DNA of 8,266 nucleotides from an uncultured Actinoplanes sp. (GTDB taxonomy: Bacteria > Actinomycetota > Actinomycetes > Mycobacteriales > Micromonosporaceae). This document shows, piece by piece, positions 1 through 4,796 of the stretch; position 1 is the first letter of the stretch, and the number at the start of each line of letters is the position of its first letter. Under the pieces are notes generated by a model. It did not search any database and was not told the origin of the DNA. It worked only from the letters and a program-made list of their open reading frames with translations. The position numbers were made by a program, and so were the translations under genes. The stretch spans positions 1-8,266 of the forward strand of contig NZ_CAKUCL010000293.1 in assembly GCF_934643405.1 (NCBI RefSeq), in the 5' to 3' direction.

Positions 1-14
1 GGCATGGCCCGGGT

Positions 15-77
15 GGCTGGAGGCTGGAGGCGAGGGCCGGGAGGGCCGACGAGGCTGGGGACTGGGCTGGAGGCTGG
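15..77. repeat. G-rich low-complexity stretch with a 13-nt direct repeat
   Basis: GGCTGGAGGCTGG occurs at 15-27 and again, identically, at 65-77, exactly 50 nt apart. A partial copy, GAGGCTGG, lies at 51-58. Between them are the G-runs 34-36, 39-41, 43-45 and 57-60, which could form a G-quadruplex with loops of 2, 1 and 11 nt. The plus strand is almost free of C-runs, so the bias is strand-asymmetric. No convincing gene covers 1-109. The region lies just downstream of the stop codon of the HTH gene and shows no hairpin plus T-tract that would mark an intrinsic terminator. Confidence 0.5.
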
Positions 78-109
78 CGGCGGGTGGGTCGGTGCGCATG
101 GCGGGGCGG

Positions 110-460
110 TCAGACGATGGCGGCCACCTTGCCGTCTCTGAAGTAGATCGCCTGGTGCAGCCGGCCGCCCAAAGCGTTGGCGTACCGGGCGATCACGTCC
201 TGGCTCGACACCCTGCCCTGCTCGATGTGCGAGACACGGGCCTTGGAGATCTTCATCTGTTCGGCCACCTGGCGCTGGGTCATGCCGCGCGCCCGCCGGA
301 CCGCGGCCAAGCGGCGGCCCAGCGTGACCGACGTCGGCCACTGGTCGCCGGACAGGCCTTCCAACTGGATGTACGTGATGTCGTTCATGGGCCGCCATTC
401 GTTCGCGGGACCGCCCGGAGGGGCACCAAGCGGTCCCGACGCCCATAGCCGCAGGCGCAT
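110..460 (-). CDS. XRE-family helix-turn-helix protein (HigA-like)
   Basis: A 116-aa protein with a cro/C1-type helix-turn-helix over about residues 47-100. It contains LGRRLAAVRRARGMTQRQVA, then ISKARVSHIEQG as the recognition helix, then the SSQDVIARYANALGG helix. A short tail (IYFRDGKVAAIV) follows, as in HigA/antitoxin-type XRE proteins. It should bind DNA as a dimer. No RelE/HigB-type toxin gene is visible beside it, so a toxin-antitoxin role is only a possibility. The start is uncertain. ATG 460 sits where a transcript from the TTGACG/TAAACT promoter would begin, fitting leaderless translation. ATG 388 (MNDITY) would remove a low-complexity N-terminus with poorer third-position GC, and neither start has a good Shine-Dalgarno. 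The gene lies 31 nt downstream of the Atu4866-domain gene and may also be read from it. Confidence 0.78.
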   Translation of the reverse strand: MRLRLWASGPLGAPPGGPANEWRPMNDITYIQLEGLSGDQWPTSVTLGRRLAAVRRARGMTQRQVAEQMKISKARVSHIEQGRVSSQDVIARYANALGGRLHQAIYFRDGKVAAIV

Positions 461-464
461 GCAC

Positions 465-495
465 AGTTTACTGGAGACTAGGTGGCATACGTCAA
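465..495 (-). promoter_or_regulatory. Candidate leaderless promoter of the XRE gene
   Basis: On the minus strand, TTGACG (490-495) and TAAACT (465-470) resemble the -35 and -10 boxes of a housekeeping sigma factor. The spacer is 19 nt, slightly long. The predicted transcription start coincides with ATG 460, so the mRNA would be leaderless. The -35 box overlaps the TGA stop of the upstream Atu4866-domain gene at 492-494. Confidence 0.45.
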
Positions 496-725
496 GGCCG
501 GGACAGGCGGTATCCGGCCATCTCCAGCTCGTCGCCCAGCAGGGCCACCGGAGTGCACAGGCCGGAGACGTCGCTCAACGTCATCGTGGCGCCGTCCACG
601 GCGTACGTGCCCTGGGCCTTGCGGCGGCGGCCGGCCACCTGGGCCGCGTACGTGCCGTCGGTCCTGAGGCGCAGATGGACCGTTCCGTCCGGGCTTCGCC
701 AATCGCCGACCGGGGAGAATGTCAT
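492..725 (-). CDS. Atu4866-domain protein, small streptavidin-like-fold protein
   Basis: A 77-aa protein, essentially one domain. The pattern GDWRSPDGTVHLRLRTDGTY, a basic AGRRRKAQG segment, GTYAVDGATMTLSDVSG and finally DELEMAGYRL matches the Atu4866 family. Hallmarks are G-x-W near the N-terminus, DG-turns between short strands, and a G-Y/G-M motif near the end. The family is a small beta-barrel (recalled as streptavidin-like) of unknown biochemical function. There is no signal peptide or membrane segment, so it is probably cytosolic. The ATG start at 725 is supported by GGAG at 733-736 with a 7-nt spacer. The TetR gene ends 78 nt upstream on the same strand with no clear promoter or terminator between, so co-transcription with and control by that repressor is plausible. 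Other ORFs across this stretch in other frames look like shadows. Confidence 0.75.
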   Translation of the reverse strand: MTFSPVGDWRSPDGTVHLRLRTDGTYAAQVAGRRRKAQGTYAVDGATMTLSDVSGLCTPVALLGDELEMAGYRLSRP

Positions 726-803
726 GCGGGAGCTCCAGGGTCGGAGGGTCAGTGGCCCCCAACTTCGGCCGCGGGACGACGGCGAGGAGAGCTTTCCCGG
801 GAG

Positions 804-1409
804 CTACTGGGTTGCCGTGCCGCGCATCGCGGCCATCACGGCCGTCGTCAGGCGCGACAGGTAATCGTCGCCGACCGGCGTGCGGGAGACGGCCAGCCGC
901 CAGTAGAGCGGGCCGAGGATCATGTCGACGGCGATCTCCGGGTCGGTGCCCTCGGGCAGTTCGCCCCGCGCCACCGCCTGGCCGACCAGTTTGTCGCCGA
1001 CCGCCTGCTGATGCGTGCGCAGCGCCTTCTGCAGGGTCTCGGCGATCTGCGGGTTGCGGGCAGCCTCGGCCATCAGGTCCGGAATGATCTGGGAGGCGAT
1101 GCGGTGCTGCAGGGCGCGGCTGACGATCATCATGATCAGCTCGAGGTCGCCGGCGAAGCTGCCGGTGTCGGGCAGGGGGACGCTGCGGCCGGCCACGTCC
1201 GAGACGATCTCGAGGACCATCTCGAGCTTGTTGCCCCAGCGGCGGTAGATTGCGGTCTTGCCCACGCCGGCCCGGCGCGCGACGGCCTCGATGGAGAGCC
1301 GGCCGTAACCCACCTCGGCCAGCTCGTTCATCACCGCGTTGCGGATCGCCGCGGTGATGTCGCCCCGGAGCACTGCCGCCCCGGCGGGTGCCCGCTTCCC
1401 TGTTGCCAC
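804..1409 (-). CDS. TetR/AcrR-family transcriptional regulator
   Basis: A 201-aa one-component repressor. The N-terminal DNA-binding domain covers about residues 15-62, with the classic helix-turn-helix core LSIEAVARRAGVGKTAIYRRW (about 38-58) followed by NKLEMVLEIV. The helical ligand/dimerisation domain ends in MILGPLYWRLAVSRTPVGDDY, typical of the TetR_C_11-type C-terminal group. The ligand is unknown. I chose GTG 1409 over the open frame reaching 1496 because the extra N-terminal residues look non-homologous and a TATAGT -10 box lies exactly upstream of this codon, giving a leaderless mRNA. The gene is divergent from the Wzm/Wzt-type exporter operon, sharing a 179-bp region, and upstream of the Atu4866-domain gene. 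Control of one or both, plus itself, is the natural inference but is not shown by a recognisable operator. Confidence 0.93.
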   Translation of the reverse strand: MATGKRAPAGAAVLRGDITAAIRNAVMNELAEVGYGRLSIEAVARRAGVGKTAIYRRWGNKLEMVLEIVSDVAGRSVPLPDTGSFAGDLELIMMIVSRALQHRIASQIIPDLMAEAARNPQIAETLQKALRTHQQAVGDKLVGQAVARGELPEGTDPEIAVDMILGPLYWRLAVSRTPVGDDYLSRLTTAVMAAMRGTATQ

Positions 1410-1415
1410 GCGGTC

Positions 1416-1421
1416 ACTATA
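1416..1421 (-). promoter_or_regulatory. -10 box of the TetR gene, leaderless start
   Basis: TATAGT on the minus strand lies 6 nt upstream of GTG 1409, so transcription should start on or next to the start codon. No Shine-Dalgarno is present. The -35 region (about 1439-1444) is weak and overlaps the -35 of the divergent exporter promoter, so one bound repressor could affect both. Confidence 0.5.
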
Positions 1422-1437
1422 CGCCAGGACGTTACGG

Positions 1438-1466
1438 TTGCGTTCCGCCGTTCGGTCGGATAGCCT
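1438..1466 (+). promoter_or_regulatory. Candidate promoter of the polysaccharide exporter operon
   Basis: TTGCGT (1438-1443), a 17-nt spacer and TAGCCT (1461-1466) fit a housekeeping-sigma promoter of TAnnnT type. The predicted start near 1473 leaves a leader of about 115 nt. That leader contains a 6-bp GC-rich hairpin, GGCCCG 1545-1550 with CGGGCC 1561-1566, ending 9 nt before the Shine-Dalgarno at 1576-1579. The hairpin role is unknown. A better -35 match, TTGGCA at 1507-1512, lacks a -10 at the right distance. Confidence 0.35.
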
Positions 1467-1588
1467 CACCGGCACGTCGATACGACGCCGTACCATCGAA
1501 GGCAGCTTGGCATCCTGCTTAAGTGTTCTCGCGGAAAGAACCAGGGCCCGGAACCCCTAACGGGCCGACGAGATCGGAGCACCACCCC

Positions 1589-2485
1589 ATGGCTCAGACG
1601 GCGGTCGCCGATTCCGAAACCGGGCTGTCGCTCAAGGACCTCGCCCGGCGAAATGGCCTGACAGCGGCCGGGCGCTTGCCCAGCCTGCCGGAGTACACCA
1701 GGCAGCTCTGGTCGTACCGGCACTTCATCGCGGCCTTCGCCAACGCGAAGGTGACAGCCTCGCTGGGCAACACCCGGCTCGGCATGTTGTGGCAGGTCCT
1801 GACCCCGCTGATCAACGCCGGCGTCTACTACGTGATCTTCGGCGTGCTGATCGACACCCGGCGCGGCGTGGACAACTTCCCCGCCTACCTGTGCATCGGT
1901 GTCTTCATCTTCGGCTTCACCCAGTCGGTGGTGCAGGCCGGCGTGAGCGCCGTGTCCGGCAACCTGGGCCTGATCCGGGCGTTGCACTTCCCGCGGGCCA
2001 GCCTGCCGATCTCGATCACGCTGGTCGAGGTCCGCAACATCATCGTGTCGATGGTCGTGCTGATGGCGATCGTGCTGTTCTCCGGTGAGCCGCTCACCCT
2101 CGAGTGGTTCCTGATCATCCCGATCCTGCTGCTCCAGGCCGTGTTCAACTCCGGCCTCGCGATGCTGGTGGCCCGCCTGGCGAGCAAGGTCCACGACGTG
2201 CGCCAGCTCATCCCGTACGTGATGCGCATCTGGATGTACGGGTCGGCGGTGCTCTACCCGGTGACCAACTTCTCGGACCACCTGCACGGCTGGAAGCTCC
2301 ACCTGGTCGAGGCCAACCCGCTGCTGGTCTTCATCGAGCTGATCCGCCACGCGCTGATGGAGGGCGTCCGGCTGGCCGGGTCGCAGGGTCTGTTGTGGGC
2401 CGAGGCCGTCGCCTGGACGCTCGTGGTCGGCTTCGGTGGATTCGTGTACTTCTGGCGTGGAGAGAAGGGCTACGGCCGTGGCTGA
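1589..2485 (+). CDS. ABC-2 type polysaccharide export permease (Wzm/TagG-like)
   Basis: A 298-aa integral membrane subunit of an ABC exporter that moves lipid-linked polysaccharide across the cytoplasmic membrane. Candidate substrates in an actinobacterium are cell-wall galactan, teichoic acid or O-antigen-like glycan. An amphipathic N-terminal region (about 35-65, YRHFIAAFANAKVTASLGNT) precedes six hydrophobic segments at about 66-88, 98-121, 140-165, 172-196, 208-225 and 268-288. LGMLWQVLTPLINAGVYYVI and the late IELIRHALM segment are typical of Wzm/TagG proteins. ATG 1589 is preceded by GGAG (1576-1579) with a 9-nt spacer. An upstream in-frame GTG at 1523 would add a non-membrane, Pro-rich extension and is less likely. 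The 3' end overlaps the ATPase start by 8 nt, indicating translational coupling. The substrate cannot be decided because no glycosyltransferase genes are in the window. Confidence 0.92.
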   Translation: MAQTAVADSETGLSLKDLARRNGLTAAGRLPSLPEYTRQLWSYRHFIAAFANAKVTASLGNTRLGMLWQVLTPLINAGVYYVIFGVLIDTRRGVDNFPAYLCIGVFIFGFTQSVVQAGVSAVSGNLGLIRALHFPRASLPISITLVEVRNIIVSMVVLMAIVLFSGEPLTLEWFLIIPILLLQAVFNSGLAMLVARLASKVHDVRQLIPYVMRIWMYGSAVLYPVTNFSDHLHGWKLHLVEANPLLVFIELIRHALMEGVRLAGSQGLLWAEAVAWTLVVGFGGFVYFWRGEKGYGRG

Positions 2486-3254
2486 CACCGATCGTGTTCC
2501 CACCGTCATCGCGGACAACGCGCACATCGTCTACCGGATCCACGGCTCGGTGACCGCCGGCGCCAACACGCCGCTGGCCAGCCTGAAGCGCCTGGTGACC
2601 GGCACCAAGCAGGCCGCGGTGCGCGAGGTCCACGCGGTCAAGGGCGTCAGTTTCGTGGCGTACAAGGGTGAGGCCATCGGCCTGATCGGCAGCAACGGGT
2701 CGGGCAAGTCGACCCTGTTGCGGGCGATCGCCGGGCTGCTGCCGGTGGAGCGGGGCGGCGCGATCTACGCGTCCGGCCAGCCGTCGCTGCTGGGCGTCAA
2801 CGCCGCGCTGATGAACGATCTCTCCGGCGAGCGCAACGTGCAACTGGGCTGCCTCGCCATGGGCATGACGCCCGCCGAGGTGAAGGCGCAGACCGCGGAC
2901 ATCATCGAGTTCTCCGGGATCAACGAGCGCGGCGACTTCAGTTCGCTGCCGATGCGGACGTACTCGTCGGGCATGTCGGCCCGGTTGCGCTTCTCCATCG
3001 CCGCGGCGAAGAAGCACGACGTGCTGCTGATCGACGAGGCGCTGGCGACCGGTGACGCGAAGTTCCGCAAGCGCAGCGAGCAGCGGGTGCGCGACCTGCG
3101 CGCGGAGGCCGGCACGGTGTTCCTGGTCAGCCACTCGGAGCAGTCGATCCGGGACACCTGCGAGCGGTCCATCTGGCTGGAGTCCGGCGTGATCCGCGCG
3201 GACGGCCCGACCGGCGAGGTGATGAAGGAATACGAGGCCTACGTCAACAAGTAG
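2478..3254 (+). CDS. ABC transporter ATPase, polysaccharide export (Wzt/TagH-like)
   Basis: A 258-aa cytosolic ATPase partner of the preceding permease. Visible motifs are Walker A GSNGSGKST (71-79), Q-loop near Q101, the family-type signature YSSGMSARLRFSIA (162-175), Walker B DVLLIDEAL (181-189, catalytic Glu187), D-loop ATGDAKF (190-196) and switch His219 in LVSHS. ALATGDAKFRKR and the SSGM signature are typical of the Wzt/TagH branch. The protein ends soon after the nucleotide-binding domain, so it lacks the C-terminal carbohydrate-binding domain that some Wzt proteins use to recognise a capped glycan. That fits a galactan/teichoic-acid-type exporter. GTG 2478 is preferred because GAAGGG (2464-2469) lies 8 nt upstream and the start overlaps the permease stop. 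The next gene is convergent, with only 20 nt between the stops and no visible terminator. Confidence 0.93.
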   Translation: MADTDRVPTVIADNAHIVYRIHGSVTAGANTPLASLKRLVTGTKQAAVREVHAVKGVSFVAYKGEAIGLIGSNGSGKSTLLRAIAGLLPVERGGAIYASGQPSLLGVNAALMNDLSGERNVQLGCLAMGMTPAEVKAQTADIIEFSGINERGDFSSLPMRTYSSGMSARLRFSIAAAKKHDVLLIDEALATGDAKFRKRSEQRVRDLRAEAGTVFLVSHSEQSIRDTCERSIWLESGVIRADGPTGEVMKEYEAYVNK

Positions 3255-3274
3255 GCCCCGTATCCCCCAGCGCT

Positions 3275-4309
3275 TTACCTGACCGACAGGTGCACGTGGT
3301 TGGTGTGGTCGCTCGAGGGGTCACCATTGCCCCTCGAGTACGCCTTCCAGCCGCTGCTGGGCAGCCAGATGCGCTTGAACCAGATCGTGTACAGCACGCC
3401 CAGCCGGTCCGCGTTGTCGACGAAGTAGTTCGCGAGCCTGGTGCCGTAGTCCTTGCTGGACCCGCTCGCGACCCCGCCGAAGCCGTTCTTGTCGGCGGCG
3501 AAGTCACAGGCCCGGCCCTTGGGGTGCTCGCCGGTCGACTGATGGCGGAAACACGCCACGAAGTGATTGAAGCCGGCACCCTGCGCCTGCTGCATCGCGT
3601 GCAGCAGCCGAGGCGTGATGCAGCCGTCGGTGGTGGGGTCGTTGACCGTGCAGCCCTCGGCGGGCAGCGAACCGTCCTTGTTCCGTGGCGCCGCGCTTGC
3701 CTTCTTGCTGCTCCCGCCGTCGGTCGGCTGCGGATCGTCCTGCCCCGCGTTGGCCTCCTTCAGCGCGTTCTCCGCCTGGGCCTTGCGCTTGGCCATCAGG
3801 TTGAGCTGTTTCTGCTGGTCGCGGATCGCCTGGTCGACGGCGAGCTTCGCCTTCGCCTGCTCCTCGCGGTTGGACCGCAGGTCGGAGACCGCCTCGTTCT
3901 CCTGGGCGGCGACCGTCTGGAGGGTCTCGGCACGGTCCAGGAAGCCGCTGGTCGAGTTCGCCGAGAGCAGCGCGCTCATCGGGCCCAGCCGGCCGGCCGT
4001 GTAGGACTGGCGGACGATCTTGTCGACCGTCGCCTGACGCGGGCCGAGCTCGCTGTCCAGTCTGGCGATCGCCGCGGTCAGTTCGGCCTGGCGCTTGCGC
4101 GACCGGGCCAGGGCCTCTCTCGCCTCGACGAACCCGCGGGATGCCGCGTCCAGCTGCTGGATCAGGCTCTTCGAGCCGCCCTCGCCGTCGTCACCGGAGC
4201 CACCCGGCGCGGCCGGGGCGGACGTGGCGGTGGCGACGGCCAGTCCGGTGGTCGCGACGACCAGCGCGCACAACGCCGCCAATCGCCGCCGGACAGATTT
4301 CTGCCGCAC
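3275..4309 (-). CDS. Secreted coiled-coil protein with M15-like/ARB_07466-like C-terminal domain (left paralog)
   Basis: A 344-aa protein. Residues 1-34 form a signal peptide: basic MRQKSVRRR, a hydrophobic core, and a cleavage-like ATATSAPAA. Residues about 47-188 are charged, Gln/Ala-rich coiled coil resembling the regulatory arms of PcsB/CwlO-type wall hydrolases. A Gly/Ser/Pro linker (190-215) leads to the globular C-terminal domain (219-344). That domain contains EHPKGRACDF (261-270) and SDHTNHVHLS (333-342). The spacing of His262, Asp269 and His338/His340 resembles zinc ligands of M15 D,D-peptidases, so a peptidoglycan-acting role is plausible but not proven. Four Cys (220, 230, 253, 268) could form two disulfides outside the cell. 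The GTG start at 4309 has a strong Shine-Dalgarno, GGAAGGA (4316-4322), with a 6-nt spacer. The leader carries a c-di-AMP riboswitch, and the gene is head-to-head with its paralog. Confidence 0.9.
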   Translation of the reverse strand: MRQKSVRRRLAALCALVVATTGLAVATATSAPAAPGGSGDDGEGGSKSLIQQLDAASRGFVEAREALARSRKRQAELTAAIARLDSELGPRQATVDKIVRQSYTAGRLGPMSALLSANSTSGFLDRAETLQTVAAQENEAVSDLRSNREEQAKAKLAVDQAIRDQQKQLNLMAKRKAQAENALKEANAGQDDPQPTDGGSSKKASAAPRNKDGSLPAEGCTVNDPTTDGCITPRLLHAMQQAQGAGFNHFVACFRHQSTGEHPKGRACDFAADKNGFGGVASGSSKDYGTRLANYFVDNADRLGVLYTIWFKRIWLPSSGWKAYSRGNGDPSSDHTNHVHLSVR

Positions 4310-4326
4310 AGCAATTCCTTCCGTCG

Positions 4327-4441
4327 GCCGCCGACCGGGTTAGCTGACGGGTTCGGGACGGAAGTAATCCCTACCGCTGCATGCGGATTCACCCCAACAA
4401 AACCTGGGTCCCCGGCTCACCCGTGCGGGCGATTAGGCGGC
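4327..4441 (-). ncRNA. c-di-AMP (ydaO/yuaA) riboswitch, left copy
   Basis: Read on the minus strand, the leader carries the hallmark segments of the ydaO/yuaA aptamer: GAGCCGGGGACCCAGG, TTGGGGTGAATCCGC, GCGGTAGGGA and CCCGAACCCGTCAGCTAACC. Helices I can pair are P1 GCCGCC (4436-4441) with GGCGGC (4327-4332); P2 4427-4432 with 4417-4422 around a GCAC tetraloop; long-range P3 CCGGG (4411-4415) with CCCGG (4335-4339); a CCGC-ATGCA-GCGG hairpin; and GGGA with TCCC. The family binds cyclic di-AMP and normally turns expression off. P1 ends 4 nt before the Shine-Dalgarno of the left paralog, and no terminator hairpin with a U-tract follows, so translational control is the likely mode (inference). 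Confidence 0.93.
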
Positions 4442-4467
4442 GATCCCCCGGGGCGGGGATCGCCGCC
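4436..4467. repeat. Perfect 13-bp palindromic hairpin upstream of the left aptamer
   Basis: GGCGGCGATCCCC (4436-4448) and its exact complement (4455-4467) flank a 6-nt loop. There is no T-tract on either side, so it is not an ordinary intrinsic terminator. Its inner arm contains the 5' strand of the left P1 helix (4436-4441). If transcribed in full it would compete with P1. If the transcript starts near 4461, only a 7-bp hairpin remains and P1 is free. Confidence 0.65.
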
Positions 4468-4473
4468 ACCATA
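4468..4473 (-). promoter_or_regulatory. Candidate -10 box for the left riboswitch transcript
   Basis: TATGGT on the minus strand would start transcription near 4461, leaving a short 5' hairpin followed directly by the free P1 strand of the aptamer. The -35 region (TGTCGA at 4491-4496, 17-nt spacer) is a poor match. An alternative -10, TACCTT, lies at 4477-4482. Confidence 0.3.
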
Positions 4474-4587
4474 CCCAAGGTATCGATTGATCGACAGTTG
4501 TCGTACGGTGAGCAATCCGATAGCGACACACCGTTAGTCCATGACGGATGGTTGCCGTACCGTCACGCAATTTCTGTTTTCGGTGCC

Positions 4588-4616
4588 CTGAAGCATTCCG
4601 CGCTCTCGGGTAAACT
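4588..4616 (+). promoter_or_regulatory. Candidate promoter for the right riboswitch transcript
   Basis: CTGAAG (4588-4593), a 17-nt spacer and TAAACT (4611-4616) lie at the correct distance upstream of the right aptamer. The same TAAACT -10 hexamer is used by the XRE promoter candidate. Transcription would begin near 4622-4624. That gives a leader of about 175 nt opening with a hairpin, 4624-4631 with 4658-4665, and leads into the aptamer. The centre of the intergenic region (4485-4587) holds no gene. Confidence 0.45.
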
Positions 4617-4661
4617 CGCCTGCGGTCTGCCGCGGAGGCGCCGCCCCCAGGGTGCCGGGCA

Positions 4662-4782
4662 GGCCACCGCCCAATCGCCGCCAGGCGAGCCGGGGAACCA
4701 GGTTTCGTTGGGGTGCATCCGCATGCAGCGGTAGGGATCGCTTCCGTCCCGAACCCGTCAGCTAACCCGGTCGGCGGTGACC
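4662..4782 (+). ncRNA. c-di-AMP (ydaO/yuaA) riboswitch, right copy
   Basis: This is an inverted copy of the left aptamer with the same core blocks: GAGCCGGGGAACCAGG (4687-4702), TTGGGGTGCATCCGC, GCGGTAGGGA and CCCGAACCCGTCAGCTAACC (4748-4767). Helices are P1 GGCCACCGCC (4662-4671) with GGCGGTGACC (4773-4782), one mismatch; P2 TCGCC (4675-4679) with GGCGA (4684-4688) around GCCA; long-range P3 4690-4694 with 4766-4770; the hairpin CCGC-ATGCA-GCGG (4719-4731); and GGGA (4734-4737) with TCCC (4747-4750). Within P1 an A-T pair here (4666-4778) is a G-C pair in the left copy, a compensatory change supporting the fold. C4716 replaces an A found in the left copy and in recalled family members. P1 ends 1 nt before the Shine-Dalgarno GGAAGGA (4784-4790). 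Confidence 0.94.
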
Positions 4783-4796
4783 CGGAAGGAACCTGA

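Noticed and set aside
1..99. Minus-strand open frame from ATG 99 running off the left edge (33 codons, rich in Pro, Ser and Ala), starting 10 nt after the XRE stop
   Set aside because: No Shine-Dalgarno, low complexity and no recognisable motif. Too little is visible to call it a gene, although a partial CDS continuing left cannot be excluded.
110..460. Toxin-antitoxin module based on the HigA-like XRE protein
   Set aside because: No RelE/HigB-like or other toxin frame is visible next to it within the window; the Atu4866-domain neighbour is not a known toxin.
177..1463. 428-aa plus-strand open frame across the three regulator-region genes
   Set aside because: Arg/Ala/Gly/His-rich composition without domains; it is antisense to the well-supported TetR, Atu4866 and XRE genes.
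1507..1522. TTGGCA-CCTGC-TTAA as a sigma-54-like promoter before the permease
   Set aside because: The GG to GC spacing is wrong and actinobacteria generally lack sigma-54; no paired -10 for a sigma-70-type promoter either.
1466..2527. 353-aa minus-strand open frame opposite the permease, and similar long frames opposite the ATPase and both paralogs
   Set aside because: His/Asp/Gln/Arg-rich shadow translations typical of high-GC DNA; the plus-strand permease has clear membrane segments and family motifs.
4436..4467. Hairpin in the left leader as an intrinsic terminator
   Set aside because: Strong stem but no T-tract on either strand.
4503..4565. Three ACCGT/ACGGT motifs and a TGACGG/CCGTCA inverted repeat in the middle of the divergent intergenic region, as Crp or other regulator sites
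   Set aside because: Spacing does not match the Crp consensus I know, and such short GC-rich repeats are expected by chance.
4615..4689. Perfect 8-bp complement CTCGCCTG (4615-4622) with CAGGCGAG (4682-4689), a possible anti-P2 element in the right riboswitch
   Set aside because: The 5' segment overlaps the predicted -10 box and probably precedes the transcription start, so it would not be in the RNA.
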